This document shows, one piece after another, positions 19,804 through 27,295 of a stretch of 64,000 bases of DNA. The notes under the pieces are model-generated. The model was not told the origin of the DNA, did not search any database, and saw only the letters and a program-made list of their open reading frames with translations. The stretch comes from Streptomyces sp. NBC_01498. Its GTDB lineage: Bacteria > Actinomycetota > Actinomycetes > Streptomycetales > Streptomycetaceae. Numbering within the stretch: the first letter of the stretch is position 1; each line of letters begins with the position of its first letter. The stretch lies in the NCBI RefSeq assembly GCF_036327775.1, contig NZ_CP109598.1:2294001-2358000 (forward strand), written 5' to 3'. Both the position numbers and the translations under genes were made by a program.

Positions 19804-19862
19804 CTAGTGCGCTCCGACCCCCGACTCCCCGCACGGACAGGGCATCGGGGCCGGTGCACTAG
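19804..19862. promoter_or_regulatory. Inverted operator halves between regulator and exporter genes
   Basis: CTAGTGC at 19804-19810 and its reverse complement GCACTAG at 19856-19862 lie 52 bases apart, about five helical turns. Each sits beside the expected -10 region of the gene it faces. The left half overlaps TAGTAC on the minus strand. They are candidate operators for the GntR-TetR regulator; the -35 elements are not clear. Confidence 0.45.
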
Positions 19863-19906
19863 GCAGCTGTTTGCCCCGTACGCGCGCAGCCGATTACGTA
19901 CCGGTC

Positions 19907-21538
19907 ATGGAGAACTCACACGCACCCGGCCGCGCGGGCCGCAAGGAATGGATCGCCCTCGGCGTCCTGATGCTGCCGCTGCTCCTCGTCTCGATGGACA
20001 TCTCGATCCTGTACTTCGCGATCCCGTACGTCAGCCAGGACCTGGCGCCCAGCGCCACCCAGCAGCTGTGGATCCTCGACATGTACGGCTTCGTGCTGGC
20101 GGGGCTGCTCATCACCATGGGCGCGCTCGGCGACCGGATCGGGCGGCGCAAGCTCGTGCTGGCGGGCGCGGCGGTCTTCGGCGCGGCCTCGGTCGCCGCC
20201 GCGTACGCGTACTCGGCGGAGACGCTCATCGGGGTACGGGCGCTGCTCGGGCTCGGCGGCGCCGCGCTCATGCCGTCGACGCTCGCGCTGATCCGCAACC
20301 TCTTCCACGACCCGAAGCAGCGCGGGCAGGCCGTGACGATCTGGACGGGTGTGATGACCACCGGCATCTCGCTCGGGCCGGTGGTCAGCGGGCTGCTGCT
20401 GGAGCACTTCTGGTGGGGCTCGGTCTTCCTGATCAATCTGCCGGCGATGGCGCTGCTGCTGGTGCTGGTGCCGTTCCTGGTGCCGGAGTCACGGTCTGCG
20501 GCGGGCGCGGTGAACGGGGCGGACGAGGCCGGCGAGGAGCGGGAGCCGTTCGACCTGGTGAGCGCGGGTCTCTCGCTCGCCGCCCTGCTCACCTTCATCT
20601 ACGGCGTCAAGGAGTGGGCCCGCCACGGGCTCGCGCCGGTCCCCGCGCTGGCCGTGGTCGTCGGACTGGCGCTCGGATACACCTTCGTACGCCGCCAGAA
20701 GCGGCTCGACGAGCCGATGATCGACCTGGAACTGCTGGGGCGCCGGGCCTTCGGCGGGCCCGTGTTCGCGAACGTGCTCGCGATGTTCGCGACGGTCGGC
20801 ACGGCCGTCTTCCTCACCCAGTACCTTCAGTCGGTGCAGCGGCTGAGCCCGTTCGAGGCCGCGCTGTGGAGTCTCGTACCCGCGTCCGGGGTGCTCGTGG
20901 CGGCGCCGGTGTCGGCGGTTCTCGCGCAGCGGATCGACCGCGCGTACGTGATGGGCGGCGGCTTCGTCCTCGCGGCGGCCGGCTGCTCCTGGATGACCCA
21001 GATCCGCACGGACTCGCCGCTCTGGTTCGTCCTCGCGGCAGCCGCCGTCTACATCGGCGGGCTCGTCGCCGCCATGACCCTCGCCAACGAACTCGCCCTC
21101 GGCGCGGCCCCGCCGGACCGCGCGGGCTCGGCCGCCGCCGTGCTCGAATCCGGCCAGGAGCTGGGCGGGGCGCTGGGCATGGCCGCGCTCGGTTCGATCG
21201 GCGCGGCGGTCTACAGCCGGGACATGGCCGACGCGCTGCCGGCCGGGGTCGGCGGGGCGCTCCCGGGCGGGGACGCCGACGCGGTACGGGAGACGCTGGG
21301 CGGCGCGGCGGCGGTGGCCGCCCGGCTCCCGGCGGAGGCGGGCGCGGGTGTGCTGGAGTCGGCGCGGGACGCGTTCACCCACGGGATGGGGCTGGCGTAC
21401 GCCGGCGCGGCCGTCGTCATGGTGGGCGCCGCGGCCTACTCGTTCACCGTGCTCAGAGGCACGGCGGGGCGCGCGACGGGCAGCGGCAAGGCCGCTCCCG
21501 AACAGGGCGACCTTGCTCCCGCACAGACGGGCACCTAG
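19907..21538 (+). CDS. MFS drug exporter, DHA2 (EmrB/QacA) family
   Basis: This is an integral membrane efflux protein of about 543 residues with fourteen predicted helices. The ATG at 19907 (MENSHAPGRAGRKEWIALGV) is preferred. A TTG at 19871 in the same frame would add 12 residues and lies close to the likely transcription start. Motifs are D1-type LDMYGFVLAGLLITMGALGD with GDRIGRRKLVLAG near residue 72, and the antiporter motif C-like GVMTTGISLGPVVSGLLLE near 150. The C-terminal tail after the last helix is short and polar. It probably expels an antibiotic or dye by proton antiport under control of the divergent regulator. The substrate is unknown. Confidence 0.88.
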   Translation: MENSHAPGRAGRKEWIALGVLMLPLLLVSMDISILYFAIPYVSQDLAPSATQQLWILDMYGFVLAGLLITMGALGDRIGRRKLVLAGAAVFGAASVAAAYAYSAETLIGVRALLGLGGAALMPSTLALIRNLFHDPKQRGQAVTIWTGVMTTGISLGPVVSGLLLEHFWWGSVFLINLPAMALLLVLVPFLVPESRSAAGAVNGADEAGEEREPFDLVSAGLSLAALLTFIYGVKEWARHGLAPVPALAVVVGLALGYTFVRRQKRLDEPMIDLELLGRRAFGGPVFANVLAMFATVGTAVFLTQYLQSVQRLSPFEAALWSLVPASGVLVAAPVSAVLAQRIDRAYVMGGGFVLAAAGCSWMTQIRTDSPLWFVLAAAAVYIGGLVAAMTLANELALGAAPPDRAGSAAAVLESGQELGGALGMAALGSIGAAVYSRDMADALPAGVGGALPGGDADAVRETLGGAAAVAARLPAEAGAGVLESARDAFTHGMGLAYAGAAVVMVGAAAYSFTVLRGTAGRATGSGKAAPEQGDLAPAQTGT

Positions 21539-21543
21539 AGTGA

Positions 21544-21554
21544 ATGCGCTTACA
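21544..21554 (+). promoter_or_regulatory. Operator half-site upstream of the lacI-type gene
   Basis: The eleven bases ATGCGCTTACA are repeated exactly at 23994-24004 within the palindromic operator of the sugar operon. This copy is 90 bases before the regulator's start, so autoregulation is likely. The second arm of the palindrome is poorly conserved here. Confidence 0.55.
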
Positions 21555-21643
21555 CGCGCCCCGGCGCAGGTAAGCCGAGGCCCACTGGAGAGCGAAGAGC
21601 CGGAAGCCTGAGGCCGACCGGCGAGATCGGACGGTCGGATCGT

Positions 21644-22714
21644 TTGAGTGCCCCCACTGTGTACGACGTGGCCGAGCGGTCCGGCGTGTCCATCGCGACG
21701 GTCTCGCGCGTCTACCGCAACCCGGACTCGGTCCGCGCCCAGACCCGCGACCGCGTCCTGGAGGCGGCCCGCGCCCTCGGCTACGTACCGAGCGGAAACG
21801 CCCGGGGTCTGGCCAGCCGGACCACGGGCGTCCTCGGACTCTGCTTCCCCGACTACGCGGACCCGGACGCCGAGACCGACGCACAGGCCGAGGCGGACGC
21901 CGAGGCCGACGACTCCGCGGCGATGCTCTACTCCGACCAGATCATCCGGGGCATGGAGCGGGCGGCCCGGCGGCACGGGTACGCGCTGCTGATCGCGGCC
22001 TCGCTGGTCGGCGGTCCGGAGAGCCTGGTCGCCAAGGTGGCGGGGCGCGTCGACGGATTCGCCGTGCTCGCGAAGACCGTGCCCACCGAGGACCTGGAGG
22101 TCATCTCGCGACGGCTGCCGGTGGTGATGCTGGCGGGACCGCGCGAGATCGACCATCTCGACCACATCGAGGTCGCGAACTCCGACGGCGAGCGGGAACT
22201 GGCCCGCCACCTCATCGCCGACCACGGACTGCGTCGGCTGGCCTTCGTGGGCGGTGAGCGCGAGTCGCCGGACGCGGAGGCCCGCTTCCGCGGCTACCAG
22301 GAGGCGTGCCGGGAGGCGGGACTGCCGGTGACCGGCGAACCGGACCTGCGCGCGGAGATGATGACCCGCGCCGAGGGCGAACGGACGACGGACGCGCTGC
22401 TGGACCGGGCCGGGCCGGGCGAGCGGCCGCAGGCGATCCTGTTCGCCAACGACCAGATGGCGATCGGCGCGCTGCACGCGCTGGAGCGGCGCGGCGTGCG
22501 GGTGCCCGAGGAGATCGCGGTGACCGGCTTCGACGGGATCCCGCTGAGCCGGATCGTCCGCCCCTCCCTGACAACGGTCCGCCAGCCGATGCGCCGCCTC
22601 GGCGAGGAGGCTGTCGACCTCCTGGTCCACCGCCTCCGCGACCCCGCACGCGACCCGGTCTCCCTGATGCTCCCGGTCTCGGTCGTCCACCGCGCGAGCT
22701 GCGGCTGCGGCTGA
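21644..22714 (+). CDS. LacI-family sugar-responsive repressor
   Basis: This is a 356-residue repressor. The start is a TTG, giving MSAPTVYDVAERSGVSIATV, which places the LacI helix-turn-helix at residues 4-28 as usual, followed by the hinge helix (GNARGLASRTTGVLGL). The periplasmic-binding-protein-like effector domain runs from residue 65 to 350 and includes DQIIRGMERAARRHGYAL and PEEIAVTGFDGIPLSRIVRP. A short Asp/Glu/Ala-rich insert lies near residues 70-90. It lies upstream of the binding-protein operon, separated by a minisatellite. A shared half-site upstream of both indicates the operon is its target, relieved by a sugar. Confidence 0.9.
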   Translation: MSAPTVYDVAERSGVSIATVSRVYRNPDSVRAQTRDRVLEAARALGYVPSGNARGLASRTTGVLGLCFPDYADPDAETDAQAEADAEADDSAAMLYSDQIIRGMERAARRHGYALLIAASLVGGPESLVAKVAGRVDGFAVLAKTVPTEDLEVISRRLPVVMLAGPREIDHLDHIEVANSDGERELARHLIADHGLRRLAFVGGERESPDAEARFRGYQEACREAGLPVTGEPDLRAEMMTRAEGERTTDALLDRAGPGERPQAILFANDQMAIGALHALERRGVRVPEEIAVTGFDGIPLSRIVRPSLTTVRQPMRRLGEEAVDLLVHRLRDPARDPVSLMLPVSVVHRASCGCG

Positions 22715-23118
22715 GCCACGGGGCGAAGGTCGAAGGGGCACCTTCGAGTACTGGCCGTCGCCGACGGCACGGTTCTCGGCAGAGCCGCCCGCGCACTCCT
22801 TGCCGGCGCCCGCAGCGTCCTCATGATCTAGGCGGCTCCGCTTCCGTCGCAGGAACGGGTCGTACGGCGCCGATCGGGTGCGGCGTCCCGTCGGGTCACG
22901 GGGGCGGCGGGGGTGCGGTCGCCGGGCGCACGGGGCATCCGGTCGGCGCGCCCCGAGCCGCGAGGCTGCCGTACGGGCGTCCCGGCTTACCGGGCCGGGT
23001 CGGGCCGGATCGGGCAGGGGCCGGATCGAGCCGCCCGGCCCCGGCGTACCCGAGGCACCCGGTCACCCACGAACCAGCCGCCGGGCCACCAGGCGCCCCC
23101 GGTCACGGCAGGGCCGGA
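22715..23118. other. Non-coding stretch before the minisatellite
   Basis: No gene with plausible composition or ribosome site is recognised. The open frames are Pro/Arg/Gly-rich in all readings, which is typical noise for 75% GC DNA. Confidence 0.5.
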
Positions 23119-23626
23119 CCCCGCCGCCGGGCCGCAGGTCTCCCGCCGTACCCACCCACACCCCCGCCGCCGGGCCGCAGGTCTCCCGCCGTACCCACCC
23201 ACACCCCCGCCGCCGGGCCGCAGGTCTCCCGCCGTACGCGTCCCCGCACCCCGCCGCCGGGCCGCAGGTCTCCCGCCGTACCCACCCACGCCCCCGCCGC
23301 CGGGCCGCAGGTCTCCCGCCGTACCCACCCACGCCCCCGCCGCCGGGCCGCAGGTCTCCCGCCGTACCCACCCACACCCCCGCCGCCGGGCCGCAGGTCT
23401 CCCGCCGTACCCACCCACACCCCCGCCGCCGGGCCGCAGGTCTCCCGCCGTACGCGTCCCCGCACCCCGCCGCCGGGCCGCAGGTCTCCCGCCGTACCCA
23501 CCCACGCCCCCGCCGCCGGGCCGCAGGTCTCCCGCCGTACCCACCCACGCCCCCGCCGCCGGGCCGCAGGTCTCCCGCCGTACGCGTCCCCGCACCCCGC
23601 CGCCGGGCCGCAGGTCTCCCGCCGTA
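23119..23626. repeat. Twelve-copy 43/44-base minisatellite with higher-order structure
   Basis: A 30-31-base core containing GGGCCGCAGGTCTCCCGCC recurs at starts spaced 43 or 44 bases (GCAGG at 23134, 23177, 23220, 23264, 23307, 23350, 23393, 23436, 23480, 23523, 23566, 23610). Three linker types occur: A (CCCACCCACAC), C (CCCACCCACGC) and B (CGCGTCCCCGCAC). Their order is AABCC AABCC B, so a 216-base block of five units was itself duplicated. Unit lengths that are not multiples of three, together with Arg/Pro/Gly noise in all frames, argue against coding. Confidence 0.95.
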
Positions 23627-23958
23627 CCGAGCACCCACGCGCCCCGCCACCTTCGGCCCTGGTCGCAGCAGAGCCGGGCCCCGCCGGCCAAGCTCCCCCT
23701 CAACCGGCCAGCCGGGCCCCACCCGCAAACCGCCCATCCAGGAACCGCCCCGTCGAGAACCGCCTCGTCGGCGCACGCGTCGAAACCGTTCCGAGGGGCA
23801 GACGCCCGGATGTCGAGCGGTTCGCGGAGGCTCCGGCCCTTCGCGGCCGGCCGCGACCGGAAATCCCGCATCCGGTTCTCCGGCGCCCACAGCGTGCCCG
23901 GCCTGCGGAAACGGGTCTCCGGCCGACCGGCCCGTTGTACGAGTGTGACTCAAGCCTC
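23627..23958. other. Non-coding stretch between the minisatellite and the operon promoter
   Basis: No supported gene is seen. The sequence is GC-rich without clear structure until the promoter at 23959. Confidence 0.5.
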
Positions 23959-23988
23959 TTGCGATTCGCGGAACACCTGTACCAGAGT
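23959..23988 (+). promoter_or_regulatory. Putative promoter of the sugar-uptake operon
   Basis: TTGCGA (23959-23964) and CAGAGT (23983-23988) are separated by 18 bases and resemble the Streptomyces housekeeping promoter. The predicted start of transcription falls inside the palindromic operator that follows, which fits simple repression. Confidence 0.55.
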
Positions 23989-24019
23989 GATGTATGCGCT
24001 TACAGGCAGCGCATACATC
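23989..24019 (+). promoter_or_regulatory. Palindromic operator for the LacI-type repressor
   Basis: Perfect 12-base arms GATGTATGCGCT (23989-24000) and AGCGCATACATC (24008-24019) flank a seven-base centre. The site lies just past the -10 hexamer and 25 bases before the first start codon. Its 11-base core recurs upstream of the repressor gene. Confidence 0.7.
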
Positions 24020-24044
24020 GGAGAGCTCAAGGAGGAGCCGCCCC

Positions 24045-25286
24045 ATGCATCGCACCGCCAGAACCATCTCTGCCGCCATCGCCCTCACGATGGCCGCCGG
24101 AATCACCGCATGCGGAAGCTCCGGAGGCGCGGGTGTCGCCGCCGACAAGAAGCAGACCCTCACCGTGTGGGCCATGGGCACCGAGGGCGAGAAGCTCGCC
24201 GACGTGGCCGAGGCGTACGAGAAGGCGAACCCGCACATCACCGTCAAGGTCACCCCCATCGGCTGGGACGTCGCCCACCAGAAGCTGGTCTCCGCCGCTG
24301 CCGCCGGCACCCTGCCGGACGTGACCCAGATGGGCAGCAGCTACCTGGGCGAGTTCGTGGAACTCGGCGTCCTGGAGCCGGTCGACACCAAGACCTTCAG
24401 CAAGGACACGTTCTTCCCCGCCGCCTGGGAGCAGGGCGTGGCGGACGGCGAGGTCTACGGCGTCCCCTGGTACGTCGAGACCCGCGCCCTCTACTACCGC
24501 ACCGACCTGGCGAAGAAGGCCGGCCTCACCAAGCCCCCCGCCACCTGGCCCGAGCTCCAGCAGGCCGCCGCCGCCTTCCAGGAGAAGGCCGGCACCAAGT
24601 GGGGCCTCCATCTCCAGCCCAGCGGCCTGGACGCGGTGCAGAGCCTGTCCCCCTTCCTGTACTCGGCCGGCGGCTCGATCGTCTCCGACGGCAAGGCCAC
24701 CATGGACAGCCCGGAGACCGTGAAGGCCCTCGCGGAGTACGGCACGTACTTCGAGAAGGGGCTCTCCAACAAGACCTTCACCCCCGGCTACGACGTCCTG
24801 AAGGACTTCAACAGCGGTGATGTCCCGATGTTCTACTCCGGCCCCTGGAGCATGACGGGCATCAAGGACAACTACCCCGACCTCGAAGGCAAGTGGGCCA
24901 TCGCCAAGGTCCCGGCCGAGCAGACCTCCGCCTCCATGGCCGGCGGCTCCAGCCTCGTCGTCTCCAAGGACAGCGAGCACAAGGAAGCGGCCAAGAAGTT
25001 CCTCACGTACCTGACCGGCACCGAGGGCCAGGCGGACTGGTTCACGCGCTCGGGCGACCTGCCCGCCAACACCAGCGCCTGGGAGTCCGGCAAGCTGGCC
25101 GCCGACCCCCACTTCAAGGTCTTCCGTGAGCAACTGGAGACCGCCGAGTCCTGGCCGGTCCTGCCCAAGTGGACCGAGATCTCCTCCAAGGCCGACGAGG
25201 CCATATCCGAGGTGACCCAGGGCAAGGAGTCCGCCGAGGACGCCGCCAAGAAGGCACAGTCCGAAATCGAAGGGCTTGTGGAGTAG
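24045..25286 (+). CDS. Sugar-binding lipoprotein (family 1 solute-binding protein)
   Basis: This is an extracytoplasmic carbohydrate-binding protein of 413 residues. The ATG at 24045 has GGAGGAG at ideal distance; an upstream in-frame ATG lies inside the operator and is not used. The signal ends in GITACGSSGG, a lipoprotein box with Cys near residue 23. The body is SBP_bac_1 type: LTVWAMGTEGEKLADVAEAY, VTQMGSSYLGEFVELG, YGVPWYVETRALYYRTDL and SGPWSMTGIKDNYPDLEGKW. It is the first gene of the operon, followed after 5 bases by the permease gene. The specific sugar is not evident, but the downstream GH39-like enzyme suggests a plant-type oligosaccharide. Confidence 0.9.
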   Translation: MHRTARTISAAIALTMAAGITACGSSGGAGVAADKKQTLTVWAMGTEGEKLADVAEAYEKANPHITVKVTPIGWDVAHQKLVSAAAAGTLPDVTQMGSSYLGEFVELGVLEPVDTKTFSKDTFFPAAWEQGVADGEVYGVPWYVETRALYYRTDLAKKAGLTKPPATWPELQQAAAAFQEKAGTKWGLHLQPSGLDAVQSLSPFLYSAGGSIVSDGKATMDSPETVKALAEYGTYFEKGLSNKTFTPGYDVLKDFNSGDVPMFYSGPWSMTGIKDNYPDLEGKWAIAKVPAEQTSASMAGGSSLVVSKDSEHKEAAKKFLTYLTGTEGQADWFTRSGDLPANTSAWESGKLAADPHFKVFREQLETAESWPVLPKWTEISSKADEAISEVTQGKESAEDAAKKAQSEIEGLVE

Positions 25287-25291
25287 TCGTC

Positions 25292-26272
25292 ATGAGCACC
25301 ACGACCGAACCGGCCGCGCACGCGGCCCCGGTGAAGACCGGTCCGGGAGCCCCTCCCCCGCCCGGCGGCGCGGGCCGCCGCGGGCTGCGGCCCGTCGCCG
25401 TCCAGCATCGGGCGGGCTGGCTGTTCTCCACCCCCTTCCTGGTGCTCTTCGCCGTCTTCATGGCTCTGCCGATCGTCGCGACGCTCGTCATGAGCTTCAC
25501 CGACTTCGGGCTGCGCAATGTCACCGACCCGTTCTCGGCGGAGTTCATCGGTTTCGAGAACTACACGAAGCTGATGGACGACGAGAAGTTCCTCACGTCC
25601 CTCTTCAACACGGCGTACTTCGTGGTCGTGGGCGTCCCGCTGACCGTCGGCGTCGGCCTGTTCGTCGCGGTCCTGCTCAACAACGGCATCGACCGGGCCC
25701 GCACCTTCTTCCGGGTCGGTTTCTACGCCCCGGTCGTGACCAGCATCGTCGCCATCGCCGTCGTCTGGCGCTTCGTCCTCGACCCGTCCGACGGACTGAT
25801 CGCGGGCCTGGCCTCCGAAGTCGGCCTGACCTCGCCGGACTTCCTCGGCTCCGAGGCGCTCGCCATGCCGTCGCTGATCGTGATGGCCGTGTGGCGCAAT
25901 CTCGGTACGGTCATGGTGCTCTTCATCGCGGGTCTCCAGGCCATTCCGCCGGACATTCGCGAGGCGGCGCGGCTGGACGGCGCGAGCACCTGGCAGGAGT
26001 TCCGCCGGATCACCGTGCCGCTGCTGCGGCCCACGATGCTCTACACCACGGTCATCACGACCATCGGCTATCTCAATGTCTTCGAGGAGCCGTTCGTGAT
26101 GACCCAGGGCGGGCCGTCGAACAGCACCCTCACCGTGTCGCTCTCCATGTACCGCGAGGGCTTCAACTTCTTCCACATGGGCTACGCGAGCGCCATGGCG
26201 TATGTGCTCTTCGTCGTGATCATGGCGATCACGGTGCTCCAGCTCCGTCTGCTGAAGGACAACACGAAATGA
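25292..26272 (+). CDS. Sugar ABC transporter permease, MalF/UgpA type
   Basis: This is an inner-membrane permease of 326 residues. The ATG at 25292 lies 5 bases past the binding-protein stop. The N-terminal 45 residues are Pro/Ala-rich and cytoplasmic. Six membrane helices follow, beginning with LFSTPFLVLFAVFMALPIVA. The EAA loop is IPPDIREAARLDGASTWQEF near residue 220, which contacts a separate MsiK-like ATPase. No ATPase gene is present here, as expected for Streptomyces sugar importers that share MsiK. The stop overlaps the next permease start (ATGA). Confidence 0.92.
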   Translation: MSTTTEPAAHAAPVKTGPGAPPPPGGAGRRGLRPVAVQHRAGWLFSTPFLVLFAVFMALPIVATLVMSFTDFGLRNVTDPFSAEFIGFENYTKLMDDEKFLTSLFNTAYFVVVGVPLTVGVGLFVAVLLNNGIDRARTFFRVGFYAPVVTSIVAIAVVWRFVLDPSDGLIAGLASEVGLTSPDFLGSEALAMPSLIVMAVWRNLGTVMVLFIAGLQAIPPDIREAARLDGASTWQEFRRITVPLLRPTMLYTTVITTIGYLNVFEEPFVMTQGGPSNSTLTVSLSMYREGFNFFHMGYASAMAYVLFVVIMAITVLQLRLLKDNTK

Positions 26273-27195
26273 GCGCCGCACCGACCACCACGCCCCCGCC
26301 CACGGCTCCCGCCGGGACGAACGAGCCCGCCGGGCCCGTGTCGTCCGCCGGCCCGGCGAGGCCGACACCCGCCGCGCGGCTCCGGAAGGCCGCCGTCTAC
26401 GCGCTCCTCTCGCTCGGCCTGCTGCTGATGGTGGCGCCGTTCCTGTGGATGGGGCTGTCCGCCTTCAAGACGGACCGTGAGCTGAACGCCAGCCCGCCCG
26501 TGTGGATCCCCACCGAATGGACCACGGAGCACTTCGGGGAACTGCTCGACAAGCTGGACGTGCCGCTGTACTTCCTGAACTCCCTCACCGTGGCCGTCCT
26601 CGTGACGCTCTGCAATCTGGTGTTCTGCTCGATGCTGGGCTACGCACTGGCCAAGCTGAGGTTCGGCGGCAAGAACAAGATTTTCGCGCTGGTGCTCGCC
26701 GCACTGATGGTGCCCGGCAATCTGATGCTCCTTCCGCTGTTCGTCCTGATGAGCAAGCTCCAGCTGATCGACTCGTACGCGGGGCTCGTCCTGCCGTTCG
26801 CCGCCCAGGCGTTCGGGGTCTTCCTGATGCGGCAGTTCATGCAGTCGATCCCCGACGAACTGCTGGAGGCGGCCCGGATCGACGGTGCCCGCGAGTGGTA
26901 CATCTTCTGGCGGATCGCGATGCCGCTGGTCAAACCGGCCCTGGCGACGCTGTCGATCCTGATCTTCCTGGGCTCCTGGAACAACTTCGTGTGGCCGCTG
27001 ATCGCGACGAACGACCCGGGGAAATACACCCTCCCTGTCGCGCTCGCCACCTTCGCCACCGACCCCAACCAGTCCGACGGCTCCAACGGCATGCTGATGG
27101 TCGGCTCCCTGCTGATCATCCTGCCGGTGCTGCTGGTCTTCATGGTCCTGCAACGGCACTTCACCCAGGGCCTCGCGACCACCGGCCTGAAGTAG
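26269..27195 (+). CDS. Sugar ABC transporter permease, MalG/UgpE type
   Basis: This is the second permease, 308 residues, starting at an ATG that overlaps the preceding stop by four bases. A Pro/Thr/Ala-rich N-terminal tail of about 40 residues is followed by the first helix (YALLSLGLLLMVAPFLWMGL) and five more. The EAA loop is IPDELLEAARIDGAREWYIF near residue 205. The conserved GSWNNFVWPL appears near 245. With the upstream permease it forms the membrane channel of the importer. Confidence 0.92.
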   Translation: MSAAPTTTPPPTAPAGTNEPAGPVSSAGPARPTPAARLRKAAVYALLSLGLLLMVAPFLWMGLSAFKTDRELNASPPVWIPTEWTTEHFGELLDKLDVPLYFLNSLTVAVLVTLCNLVFCSMLGYALAKLRFGGKNKIFALVLAALMVPGNLMLLPLFVLMSKLQLIDSYAGLVLPFAAQAFGVFLMRQFMQSIPDELLEAARIDGAREWYIFWRIAMPLVKPALATLSILIFLGSWNNFVWPLIATNDPGKYTLPVALATFATDPNQSDGSNGMLMVGSLLIILPVLLVFMVLQRHFTQGLATTGLK

Positions 27196-27295
27196 CCACT
27201 CCCTCCTCCACCCGCCGGTCTTCCCGACGCGTACCGCGGCTCCACCGCCACCGCGCCATCGCCGCGCACCCATCGACGAAAAGGTTTGTACCGAC

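Noticed and set aside
23119..23626. CRISPR-like array of 30-base repeats with short spacers
   Set aside because: The spacers are only 12-14 bases, come in three recurrent types and recur in a fixed order. No cas genes are near. It is a minisatellite.
22306..24820. Long Pro/Arg/Gly open frames through the minisatellite
   Set aside because: The unit length is not a multiple of three, composition is noise-like, and the frames run into and overlap the sugar-binding protein gene in the wrong frame.
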